Shown here piece by piece: positions 47,401 through 55,100 of a stretch of DNA of 60,133 nt. The notes under the pieces were generated by a model. It had not been told where the DNA came from. It saw only the letters and a list, made by a program, of their open reading frames with translations, and searched no databases. The stretch is from Streptomyces caelestis (GTDB lineage Bacteria > Actinomycetota > Actinomycetes > Streptomycetales > Streptomycetaceae), in assembly GCF_001279005.1 (NCBI RefSeq), contig NZ_LGCN01000216.1, forward strand, positions 1-60,133. Reading direction: 5' to 3'. How positions within the stretch are numbered: the stretch's first letter is position 1; every line of letters starts with the position of its first letter. Position numbers and translations under genes: made by a program.

Positions 47401-48902
47401 TGCGGGAGCTGACCGGCGGCCGGGGCGTGGACGTCGTGGTGAACTCCCTCAGCGGCGAGGCCATCGCCCGGGGCCTCGACCTCCTGCGGCCCAACGGCCG
47501 CTTCGTCGAGCTCGGCAAGAAGGACATCTTCCTCAACAACCCGATCACCCTGCGCCCCTTCCACCGCAGCCTCACGTTCATCGGCTTCAACCTCGACGCC
47601 GTCATCGACTCCCCGGAACTGGGCTCCCGCCTCCTCGCGGACTTCGAGGCGGAGGCCGCGTCCGGCGCCTACCGGCCCCTGCCCCACACGGTCTACCCCG
47701 CCGCCCGCGTCGACGAGGCCTTCCACCTGCTGCAGCACTCCCGGCACACCGGCAAGGTCGTCGTCACCTTCGACCCCCTCGACGAACCCGTCCCCGTCGA
47801 ACCCGCGCCCGGCGCCCTCCGCCTCGACGGCGAGGGCACCTACCTGATCACCGGCGGACTGAGCGGACTCGGCGCCGCCGCCGCCCGCCTGCTGGCCGAC
47901 CGCGGGGCGCGGCACCTGGCCCTGCTCTCCCGCGGCGGGCCCGACGCCCCGGGGGCGCCCGCCCTGCTCCGGGAGCTCGCCGACCGCGGCGTGCGCGCCA
48001 CCGCCCACGCCGCCGACGTCACCGAGGAGGCCGCGCTGCGCCGGGTCCTCGAGGCCGTGGACGCCACCGGTCACCCCCTGCGCGGCGTCGTGCACGCGGC
48101 CATGCACATGGACGACGCGGTGCTGGCCGACCTCACCGACGACCGGTTCGCCGCCGTCCTGGCGCCCAAGGCGGCGGGCGCGGCCCTGCTGGACCGCCTC
48201 ACCGCCGACCGCGACCTGGACCTGTTCCTCGCCTACTCGTCCGTGTCCGCGAGCATCGGGAACCCGGGGCAGGCGGCCTACGCGGCGGCCAACGCCCATC
48301 TGGAAGCACTGGTCCGGGCCCGGCGCGGCGCCGGCCGGACGGGTACGGCACTGGCCTGGGGGCCGGTCGGCACGACCGGCTACGTGGCCCGCAGCGGCCT
48401 GGAGGCCGCCATGGCCGGACGCGGTCTCGAACTGCTCACCCCCGCCGAGGTCCTGACCACCGCCGACCGCCTCCTGGCCGCCGGCGCCGACGTCGCCGGG
48501 GCGGGCCGCTACCGCTGGGGGACCGCACGCCCTCTGCTGCCCGCCCTGGCCACCCCCCGGTTCGCCCCGCTGGCCCCGGCGTCCTCCACGGCCTCCCCGG
48601 ACGCCCGCAACGCGCTCATGAGCACGCTGGCGGGCCTCCCGGCGGACGAGGCGGTGCGCGAGATCACCGACACGATCACCCGGCTCCTCGCGGGTGTCCT
48701 GCAGACCGACCCGGCCGACCTCGACCCCACGCTCAACGTCACCGACCTCGGCCTCGACTCGCTGCTGGGGATGCAGTTCCTGGTGCGGGCGCGGGATCTC
48801 TTCGACATCCGCCTCGGACCGGCCGACCTGGCCACCGGACGCACCCTGGCCCACTTCGCCCGCCTGATCCACCAGCGGCTGGACCTGAACGCCGACGCGT
48901 AG
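41496..48902 (+). CDS. Highly reducing iterative type I polyketide synthase (KS-AT-DH-pseudoMT-ER-KR-ACP)
   Basis: A 2468-residue single-module synthase. KS about 10-430 (Cys179 in VDTACSSALVAL, His314 in EAHGTGTQ, His353). AT about 535-835 (Ser624 in GHSVGE, YAFHS at 724-728, more malonyl- than methylmalonyl-like). DH about 885-1165 (His920 and the DAPLQ Asp). A methyltransferase-like region about 1345-1545 whose SAM loop reads VLEFGATTTALT instead of a glycine-rich loop, so it is probably inactive. ER about 1765-2090 (VLVHGGAGAVGLAVLQ), KR about 2110-2300 (LITGGLSGLGAAAA, with Ser and Tyr) and ACP about 2395-2465 (GLDSLLGMQ). There is no thioesterase, which suggests off-loading by OleA or KAS II. 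TTG 41496 follows GAGGTGGGG and is the best start. It should make a fully reduced chain by repeated use. Confidence 0.93.
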   Translation: MATQQRERAVAVVGVGCRLPGGITDLDGLWSVLRDGRDMVGEMPADRLPRDRTVDPGTVRPGRSYTAAGGFLEDVASFDAGYFGMSPAEARHIDPQQRLLLEMAADALDDAALPAASLAGSDTCVYVGVSDPGYGVNLSMMQDHTSPHTMPGATLSITANRISYAFDLRGPSMAVDTACSSALVALDRACRTLREGRGRVALAGGVNVLSNPYSFAGFSYAGMLSRRGRCAAFSADADGFVRAEGGAVLVLKRLADALADGDRVHAVLAATGNNTDGRSTGMIVPSAETQEALLHTVYAEAGIDADDLVYVEAHGTGTQVGDPAEAEAIGRALGRRRSRGPLPIGSVKTNIGHLEPAAGMAGLLKAILVLRHRLVPASLHALPLNPRIDFDGLGLAPAVAPVPLDPGERAAVGVSAFGFGGANAHAVVTPPPTARRSGPDPAPDGRPLPLVVSARSAKALKRMTARMAERLRDTGPAEFYDVAHTSTVRRTAHPHRAAVLAADPQDAARQLDRLTTAEPASGATVRTGERDGTAFVYSGNASQWPGMAADLLEGEPVFRRAVEEADAALAPHLGWSVTKELAHPSPRKWRRTEVAQPALFAVQAGLTALLASYGVRPRAVAGHSVGEVAAAHAAGALTLEQAARVIAERSRTQGATAGRGRMAAVGLPEARAREELLRHDGALEIAGINSDRDVTVAGDADALAAWGAELTARGVFFRELDLDYAFHSRVMDPIEEPLLEALDGLEPAPARIPFLSTVTGAPLNGIALDAAYWWRNVREPVRFAEAAGLLAAEHAGVLVEIGPHPVLRPYLRHTGATCVPTLHRDGDGPRETAAAVAAALAADTATDWRHHFPRPGRVVDLPGYAWQRERHWHGTAQDLVAHTSGSGLLDHPLVGERMPAPHPVWHGTVEPQLVPWLGDHRIGDDVLMPAAAYVEMALSAGRRALDRPVEVRHLEIGRPLSVPWPDPTPVALQTAVTPDDGALTISVREEHGGECLPVVRAQVHTLLGTAPAPLDVDALRARCDRSVDGPDFYRTCHGIGLNCGPDFQLIDRIHAGDGEVLVGYRLEHAADAYTAHPVLIDAPLQATVALAGAQAESAAFLPTVFGAVRVWRTPAPAGVVHLRRRSRSANEMCWDITYADPDGTVTVEIDGCRTRRGHLIERTPLTVQRTVLRAAPHRGTPAAPSPLPAPTEVALAAGPRVAAARAALDDGGHRRFTAAAERAGAHRWAETLSGLLTDPAAPFSMGDLVAGGLQPRHRRLVRLMLPLLAEHGLARPTGETWRLTGAEPRAEELLRGLVEDHPAYGARTPLLNRQLRRLPDVVRGRADARELLPAGDSAHEQLHETDPAHRFAHRAVQALLGDIVARWPADRPLRVLEFGATTTALTAAVLPLLPADRTRYTCTAATAGVLTRAEHRFAAHDFVDRRILDPDADLIGQGLPRGGFDLVLAADALHATTDLAATLRRLHTVLAPGGHLLATEPHHAPLQALLSGTLNDFWERGDHALRPASRVLPRDRWEPLLHRCGFSGVAQTGPEDRSVLLAAADHEHGPDAEYGPDAEHGPDAEPPRTAAGASWVIAVEDDTETPAARALAAHLEKATVVTAPDGAAAWSAALPTDSDPHVVLLLAEPGPHDTVVRTTRRAALLRSLSAACDGLEGGGSPRVWLVTRPTGLFPAPEQPSHPDDAAVWAACRTLANERPDLSLRRLSCHRTGDAGTDARRLAGELLAPLDDPAAPEDEVVLTARGRFVPRQVQHPADEPPAVPAGTPYLLEAREPGLRRRLVWRQTGLPEPGPGEVALEMRAVALNYRDPMRANGLLPPEAVENSPIGRGLGTDGAGVVRAVGEGVRDLKPGDRVCGLVPAALASHATTPATAVLRIPDGMGFAEAATFPVAFLTVHQTLVHQARLGAGETVLVHGGAGAVGLAVLQCARRQGARVIATAGTETKRDLLRTLGVEHVLDSRSLDFAPRVRELTGGRGVDVVVNSLSGEAIARGLDLLRPNGRFVELGKKDIFLNNPITLRPFHRSLTFIGFNLDAVIDSPELGSRLLADFEAEAASGAYRPLPHTVYPAARVDEAFHLLQHSRHTGKVVVTFDPLDEPVPVEPAPGALRLDGEGTYLITGGLSGLGAAAARLLADRGARHLALLSRGGPDAPGAPALLRELADRGVRATAHAADVTEEAALRRVLEAVDATGHPLRGVVHAAMHMDDAVLADLTDDRFAAVLAPKAAGAALLDRLTADRDLDLFLAYSSVSASIGNPGQAAYAAANAHLEALVRARRGAGRTGTALAWGPVGTTGYVARSGLEAAMAGRGLELLTPAEVLTTADRLLAAGADVAGAGRYRWGTARPLLPALATPRFAPLAPASSTASPDARNALMSTLAGLPADEAVREITDTITRLLAGVLQTDPADLDPTLNVTDLGLDSLLGMQFLVRARDLFDIRLGPADLATGRTLAHFARLIHQRLDLNADA
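46134..46187 (+). repeat. Three 18-bp tandem repeats in a PKS linker
   Basis: GAGYACGGGCCGGACGCC occurs three times head to tail, differing only at one C/T position. It encodes E-(H/Y)-G-P-D-A units in the flexible linker between the pseudo-methyltransferase and the next domain. In-frame repeat slippage would lengthen or shorten the linker without breaking the protein. Confidence 0.8.
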
Positions 48903-48924
48903 CGGGTACCGGGCGTCGCCGGTC

Positions 48925-49296
48925 TCAGCGGGGCACGGACCGCGGACCGGCGACCTCCGCGCCCAGGGCGGTCACCCTGCGGCGCAGCTCGCGGTCGGCC
49001 GTGACGACCAGGACCGGGCGGTGCTCCGCCCCGGCCACCAGCGCGACCACGTGGTCGTCGCCGCTGCCCGGGGCGGACTCCACGCGGATCCCGGGCACCT
49101 CCTCCACCCCGCGCGCCGCACCCTCGACCACCAGGACGATCTCCACCGGACCGGGCCGGCCGGGCAGGCCGTCCGCGGCCAGCCGGTCGCGCAGGCGTTC
49201 CGCCGCGCCCTTGCGGTCCCGCCACCATCCGTCGGGCACCGACCCGACGACGTTCGCGGCGTCGACGATCACGAGCAGGGCGGCGGTGTCGTTCAT
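48925..49296 (-). CDS. NYN-domain protein (PIN-like RNase fold)
   Basis: A 123-residue protein beginning with a hydrophobic strand and acidic residues (ALLVIVDAANVVGSVPDGWW). A second cluster is VLVVTADRELRRRVTALGAEV, with conserved Asp residues. This is the NYN/YacP-PIN layout of metal-dependent ribonucleases. In Streptomyces such proteins are often annotated as NTP pyrophosphohydrolase without support. It sits tail to tail with the PKS, 22 bases away, and is probably not part of that cluster. Confidence 0.65.
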   Translation of the reverse strand: MNDTAALLVIVDAANVVGSVPDGWWRDRKGAAERLRDRLAADGLPGRPGPVEIVLVVEGAARGVEEVPGIRVESAPGSGDDHVVALVAGAEHRPVLVVTADRELRRRVTALGAEVAGPRSVPR

Positions 49297-49541
49297 ACGG
49301 CCAGCGTCCCACGCGGGGCCGCCCCGCCCGTGTCCCGCGCCCCGCGAACCGCCCCGCGCGAGGCGGACCGGTGAACGGCGGCCGGCTCCCGCGCGGCCGG
49401 CGCTTCGGGCGCGGCAGGAGGTCCAGAGGCCGGGCCTGCGGGTACGGCACGGAACACCGGCGAACGATGGACATATGATGTGCCGAGTCTCAGGGTTCCC
49501 GTGTCGGTGATACGGCGGGCTTCAGGAAGGTTCACCAGACG

Positions 49542-50663
49542 ATGCGGAGAAGGCCGGCAGGCCCCACGAGTGCCTCCGTCGAGGGCGGGCGCACCGCCGG
49601 GGAGCACCACGGGACCGCGTCCGGGGCGGCCCACGGAGACTGGCTCACCCGCGGCAAGGACGGCCGGCTGACGTTGTACGCCCTCACCGGGGGCGGCCTG
49701 CTGCGCTGGACGGAGAACGCCGTCGGCGGCCCGGAGTGGAACGGACCGCACTTCGTGCCGGTGGCCGGACTGACGCATCTGACGGTGGTCCAGGGAGCCG
49801 ACACCTACGTCCATTTCCTCGGCCGCAGGGAGCGCACCGGCGCCGACGGCGGACGGAACGTGGACATCGTGCACGCCGTCCAGTACCAGACCGGACTCGC
49901 CCTCGGCGACTGGCGGTCCCTCGGCAACCCGTTCCAGGGCCCCGAGGAGTCCGGTTCGCCCGCCGCACCGGTCGGGGCGGTGGCCCAGGACGGCACCGTG
50001 CACGTCCTCCTGCGCGGCGAACACGGTGGTCTGATGCTCCGACGGGAGGCCCCGAACGGAAAGTGGCGGGCCTGGGAGGACCTGCACGGCGGCGGTGTCG
50101 GCGCCCCGCCCGCGGCGATCGCGCTCACCGACGGGCGGATCGAGGTCTGCGCCGCCGCCGAGACGGGCGTGCTCGTCTGGCGCCAGTCCGCCCCCGGCGG
50201 CGACTTCGCGGGCCCTCGTGGCTTCTCGCTGCGGCCCGTGCCGGGCACGGTCGCGGCCCTGGAGACCGGACCCGGCCGGGCCACGTTCTTCTGGACGGAC
50301 GCGGAGAGCGGCGGTGCCGCGGCCTGGCGGGCGGGCGGCTGGCCGGCCGCCCTGGGCGGCACCCCGGCCGAGCGGCCGTACGCGGTGCTCCGCACGTCGC
50401 TGGACGGCTACGACTGTGCCGTCCTCGCCTACCGCGGCCGGGACGGCGCGGCCGTGCTCGGCATGGGCGGGACCGAGAACGAGGCCGCCGGATTCTGGTG
50501 GTACGAGCTGGCCGAGTCCTGCCAGGGCGCCCCGGCCCTGGCTCTGGACGGGCGGGGCCGCGTGGTGATGGCGCTGATCGGCGCCGACGGCAGGCCCAGG
50601 GTCGCCCGGCAGGGGGACGGCGACGGCCTCGACCTCACGCGCTGGGACACGCTCGGGGGCTGA
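49542..50663 (+). CDS. Beta-propeller (PLL-like) protein of unknown function
   Basis: A 373-residue protein made almost entirely of repeated beta blades of about 45-50 residues. Each has a Trp-containing strand and a G.....A turn (GDWLTRGKDGRLTLYALTGG, AVAQDGTVHVLLRG, APALALDGRGRVVMALIG). This resembles PLL/AAL-type lectin or sialidase-like propellers. No signal peptide is obvious at ATG 49542 and no catalytic residues stand out. A glycan-binding role would suit the nearby LCP and TagF-type wall genes but is speculative. Confidence 0.65.
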   Translation: MRRRPAGPTSASVEGGRTAGEHHGTASGAAHGDWLTRGKDGRLTLYALTGGGLLRWTENAVGGPEWNGPHFVPVAGLTHLTVVQGADTYVHFLGRRERTGADGGRNVDIVHAVQYQTGLALGDWRSLGNPFQGPEESGSPAAPVGAVAQDGTVHVLLRGEHGGLMLRREAPNGKWRAWEDLHGGGVGAPPAAIALTDGRIEVCAAAETGVLVWRQSAPGGDFAGPRGFSLRPVPGTVAALETGPGRATFFWTDAESGGAAAWRAGGWPAALGGTPAERPYAVLRTSLDGYDCAVLAYRGRDGAAVLGMGGTENEAAGFWWYELAESCQGAPALALDGRGRVVMALIGADGRPRVARQGDGDGLDLTRWDTLGG

Positions 50664-50695
50664 GCGGCCGTGCCGTCGCGCCGCCGTACCGGAGG

Positions 50696-51784
50696 TCAGC
50701 CGCCCGTCGCGGGCGACTTCTTCGCGGACTCGGGGATCTCCGCGTCGGAGCGGATCGCCTCCCACAGCTGATCGGCCTGGGGCTGTGCGGCCACCACCCG
50801 GTTCGGGTCGACCTTGTCGTACGCCACCGGGAGCATGATCGTTTCCATGGTCGCCGGGTCGACCCCGTTCATGCTGCGCGCGAAGTCGGCCAGGCTGGTC
50901 AGCGAGGCCAGCTCGGAGTCGGTGGTCAGCGCCGAGGTCAGCGTGTCGGCGATCTTGTACGTCTTGGTGGGGCTGCCGAACAGGTCCTGCCGCTTCACCT
51001 CGCTCAGCAGGGCGATCATGAACTGTTGCTGGAGTCCTATGCGGCCCAGGTCGCTGCCGTCGCCGACGCCGTGCCGGGTCCGCACGAACGCCAGGGACTG
51101 GGTGCCGTCCAGTCTGTGGGTTCCGGCGCTCAGGTCCAGGCCGCTGGAGGTGTCCTTGATGGGTTCCTCGACGGTGACGCTCACGCCGCCGATGGCGTCG
51201 ACCAGTCCCTTGAAACCGGCGAAGTCGATCTCCATGTAGTGGTCCATGCGGACGCCGGACATCTTCTCCACCGTCTTGACCACACAGGCCGGGCCGGCCG
51301 TCGAGTAGACCGAGTTGAACATGACGCGCTCGGCCGCCGGGAGGGCGGAGCCGTCCGACGTGGCGCACTCCGGGCGGGTGACGAGCGTGTCGCGCGGGAT
51401 GCTCACGGCGACCGCCTGCCGGCGCCCTTCGGGGATGTGGATCACCAGCGCGGTGTCCGAGCGGGCGCCCGACACCTTGCCGGTGCCCAGGCCGGCGTTC
51501 GCGCCGGCGCGCGAGTCCGAGCCGAGGACCAGCAGGTTCTGTCCGGACGTCGGCAGTTTCTCCGGACGGTCCTCACCGAGGGCCTCGTCCAGGTCGACCC
51601 CGTCGATGTTGTCGTTCAGACCGCTGTAGAGCCAGTAGCCCGTGCCGCCCGCCGCGAGCAGGACGGCCAGGAGCGACAGCAGGACGATGCGTCCCCAGCG
51701 CCGGCGGGGGCGCTGCGACCGGCGGCGTCCGCCGCCGGTCTCCGGCTGCGCATGCCGGGACTCCGTGGTGGCGCTGTGCGTCAT
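50696..51784 (-). CDS. LCP (LytR-CpsA-Psr) family protein, wall glycopolymer ligase
   Basis: A 362-residue membrane-anchored enzyme that moves lipid-linked teichoic-acid-like polymers onto peptidoglycan. A basic cytoplasmic N-terminus (RRRSQRPRRRWGR) precedes one membrane helix (IVLLSLLAVLLAAGGTGYWL). The extracellular LCP domain then has LVLGSDSRAG, ARSDTALVIHI, VSIPRDTLV and FVRTRHGVGDGSDLGR, with the Arg/Asp residues that bind pyrophosphate. ATG 51784 (MTHSATTES) has GGAGAGGA upstream and is preferred to a longer start. It diverges from the TagF-type gene, a natural partner. Confidence 0.9.
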   Translation of the reverse strand: MTHSATTESRHAQPETGGGRRRSQRPRRRWGRIVLLSLLAVLLAAGGTGYWLYSGLNDNIDGVDLDEALGEDRPEKLPTSGQNLLVLGSDSRAGANAGLGTGKVSGARSDTALVIHIPEGRRQAVAVSIPRDTLVTRPECATSDGSALPAAERVMFNSVYSTAGPACVVKTVEKMSGVRMDHYMEIDFAGFKGLVDAIGGVSVTVEEPIKDTSSGLDLSAGTHRLDGTQSLAFVRTRHGVGDGSDLGRIGLQQQFMIALLSEVKRQDLFGSPTKTYKIADTLTSALTTDSELASLTSLADFARSMNGVDPATMETIMLPVAYDKVDPNRVVAAQPQADQLWEAIRSDAEIPESAKKSPATGG

Positions 51785-51854
51785 GGGTGTTCGGTTCCTC
51801 TCCTCACGGGCTCCGCGCGGCGGAGTGGCAGGGCCCGGGTGGGGGGAAGACCGG

Positions 51855-51880
51855 CCCACTGATGCGATCACGTCAGTGGG
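51855..51880. promoter_or_regulatory. Inverted repeat in the LCP/TagF intergenic region
   Basis: CCCACTGA (51855-51862) and TCAGTGGG (51873-51880) are perfect 8-base arms 10 bases apart, two helical turns centre to centre, 71 bases upstream of the LCP start. It is a candidate operator for this envelope region. The rest of the 366-base interval shows only the promoter listed separately. Confidence 0.5.
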
Positions 51881-51963
51881 AGAACTATAGGCAGCGATTC
51901 ATGCCCCGGTTCCGAGTGGGTGGAGATAGCACGGCAGAGCGACGAATGCCACATGAATCAATC

Positions 51964-51991
51964 TTGACCACCTTTAAGGGTGGCTTAAGAT
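51964..51991 (+). promoter_or_regulatory. Housekeeping-type promoter for the GT2-TagF gene
   Basis: TTGACC (51964-51969) and TAAGAT (51986-51991) are spaced by 16 bases, close to the HrdB consensus. A CCACC/GGTGG inverted repeat (51968-51972 with 51979-51983) overlaps the spacer and could be an operator. The predicted leader is about 155 bases. Confidence 0.5.
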
Positions 51992-52153
51992 GTGGGGAAC
52001 CTGTGGCCGGTGTGGAGGGGGGCTTTCACGAGGCCCGGGGGTACGGGTGGGGCAGGGCGGAAGAAGCCGCCGTGCGCCATGCAGGGGGTGGAGCGTCCAG
52101 TGTGGACCGCTGATGTCCTGGTGGGCGAAATGTCTTGGTAGGAGTACGAGTTG

Positions 52154-55100
52154 GTGGTTCACCCGCGCCTGAGTGTCGTCGTGCCCTTCCAGGACGTCGA
52201 GACCTATCTCGCCGAATGCCTGGAGTCCATCGCGCGCCAGTCGTTCCGTGATTTCGAGGTCGTCCTCGTCGACGACGGCTCCACCGACGGATCGGTGCGG
52301 ATCGCGGCCGACTTCTGCGCCGCCGACCGCCGCTTCCGCCTCGTCCGCCAGCACGCCCACGGGCCGGGACACGCGCGCAACGTCGGACTGCGCAACACCC
52401 ACCCCGCGGCGGAGTTCCTCGCCTTCGTGGACGGCGACGACGTCATCCCCGAGTACGCCTACGAACTCCTGGTGCGCACCCTCGAGGAATCCGAGGCGGA
52501 TTTCGTCTCGGGCAACGTGCAGATGATGAACTCCACCAAGAAGTGGCAGTCGCCCCTGCACAAGGGTCCGATGCAGAAGAACCGGCGCGGCACGCACATC
52601 ACGAAGTTCGAGGCGCTGATCTACGACCGCACCGTCTGGAACAAGCTCTTCCGGCGCTCCTTCTGGGACCGGCACTCCATCAGGTTCCCCGAGGGCGTGA
52701 TGTACGAGGACTCGTGGGTCAACATGTACGCCCACTTCAGCGCCGCCAAGGTCGACGTCATCACGGACATCGTCTACTTCTGGCGCCGCCGGGAGGGCGG
52801 CGCGGCGCCCTCCATCACCCAGCGCCACTCCGAACTGTCGAACCTGCGCGACCGGGTCGCGGCCGTGCGGTCCGTGAGCCGCTTCCTCGGCGACCAGGAC
52901 TCCCGGGAGTACGCGGACAGCAAGCGGAAGTACGACCTCGCGTGCCTGAAGTCCGACCTCATGCTCCACCTGAAGGTGCTCCCGGACGCCGACGAGGAGT
53001 ACCAGCACTCCTTCGTGCAGTGGGCCAACGAGTTCCTCGACGAGACCGACCTCACCATCATCGACGAACTGCCCGCGGACGCCCGCGTCAAGTGGCTGCT
53101 GGTGCGCGAGCGGCGGCTGGCCGAGCTCCTCGACGTCATCGAGTTCGAGCGCCGCGGCGGCCCCATGCCCGTGCAGCGGCGGTTCCGGCGCTACCTCAAC
53201 TACCCCTACCTCGGCGACCGGGGGGTGGGCCTCGACAAGAAGGCCTACCGGCTGGACAAGGAGTTCTCCCTGCACGGCTCGCTGTCCGGCGCCCGGTGGA
53301 GCTCCCAGTCCGACCTGCTCATCCTCTCCGGAACCGCCTACGTCCGGTTCCTCAACGTGCACAAGAAGCACATGTCGGTGAAGGCGATCGCCCTGCGGAA
53401 CAAGAAGCAGGGCCGCATGACGATCACCACGGCGAAGACCGTCTACGCGCCGCAGGCCACCGAGGACAGTAAGCAGAATCGTTACTGTTACGACTGGGCC
53501 GGCTTCGAGGCGCGGATCGACACCACGCGTCTCAAGCGCAAGGGCCAATGGGTCGAGGGCACCTGGGACGTGGCCGCCGGTGTCCTCAGCCGCGGACTGT
53601 TCCGCTACCGGGGCATCGACCGGGGCGGCGCGGGCAGCGCCGCCAACCCGCCCTACCGGTACGTCGACAAGAACACGCGCATCCTCCCGCTCTTCCTCCA
53701 GGGCAAACTCAAGCTGCGCGTCGAGATCGTGCGCTGCCGGATCACCCAGCACCGGCTCGTCGGCGACCAGCTGGAACTGCGCGGCGTCTACCTCGGCCCC
53801 AAGGTGCCGGAATGGGGCAAACTCCGTGTCACCAGCATGAGCGGAGGCACCCGGCACGACGCGCGCGTCCACTTCACGCCCGGCGGCGACGGCTGGTGCA
53901 CCTTCTCCGCCAAGCTGCCCCTGAGCAGCCTCGTACCGAAGTCCCGCGTCCACGCGGGGGCGGACGCGGACGTCCCGCAGTCCTGGGGCATGGGCGGCAA
54001 CGGGTGGAAGACGACCTTCCACGTCGAGGGCCGCAAGATGACCATGTACCCCGTCGTGGCGGAGGAGACGGCGGACGGGCACTACCGCATGCCCGAGTCA
54101 CTGCAGACCCGGGAGGACGACCGCGAGGTCGTCGTCCACCGCAATGGCTCCGGCTATCTCGTGCTCTTCGAACGCGCGACCCTCCCCACCACGACCCGGT
54201 GCGTGTGGCGGGAGGACGGCTCGCTGGAGATCCAGGGCCGTTACCTGGCCGCGGACCGGATGTCCCGGGAACAGTACCGGGACGCCCACCTGGTGGTCCG
54301 CTCGCGTGCGCACGGCGCGGAACGTTCCGTACCCCTGACCTGGGACGGCTACGAGTTCCGCTGTGTCCTGGCCCCCGCCGCCATGCGGACCCTGGCCGGG
54401 GACATCCCGCTCGCGGCCGGACGGTGGGACTTCTTCCTGCGCCGCCAGGACCTCTCCGCCGTGGCGCGCGAGGACCGCCTCGAAGACCTCATGGTGAAGA
54501 TCGAACAGGACCAGATCGAGACGTTCCCGCAGGAGTACGAGAGGAACGAACGCCGCTACGAGACGCAGGCCGAGGCCTACGACCGGCTGTCGCTCCTCGT
54601 CCACTCGGCGATGCCCGATCACGCCCGCGGCCCCTACCGGCAGAAGCTGCTGCGCACCAAGGCCTACCCCGCGGCCCGTCGGGAGCCGGTGCGCGACGCC
54701 GTGCTCTTCGACGCCTTCAAGGGCACCCAGTACTCCGACAGCCCCCGCGCCCTGCACGAGGAACTCGTGCGCCGTCGCGTCGACCTCGAACACCTGTGGG
54801 TGGTGCGCGACGACCAGGTCCAGGTGCCGCCCACGGCGACGCCCGTCCGCATGTGGTCACCACAGTGGTACGAGGCCCTCGCCACCAGCCGGTACGTCGT
54901 CGCCAACAACCACCTCCCGGACTGGTTCAAGAAGCGGGACGGCCAGGTCGTCGTGCAGACGTGGCACGGCACACCGCTGAAGAAGATCGGCCACGACATC
55001 GAGTCCATCCACTTCGCCGACCAGCGCTACCTGGAACGCGTCGAGAAGGAGGTGCAGAACTGGGACATGCTGGTGTCCCCCAACAGCTTCTCCACCCCGA

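Noticed and set aside
41844..48872. Antisense open frame of 2342 codons across the PKS, and another long frame 41543-49510
   Set aside because: Low-complexity Gly/Arg/Pro/Ala translations without domains; they arise from extreme G+C bias opposite a real gene.
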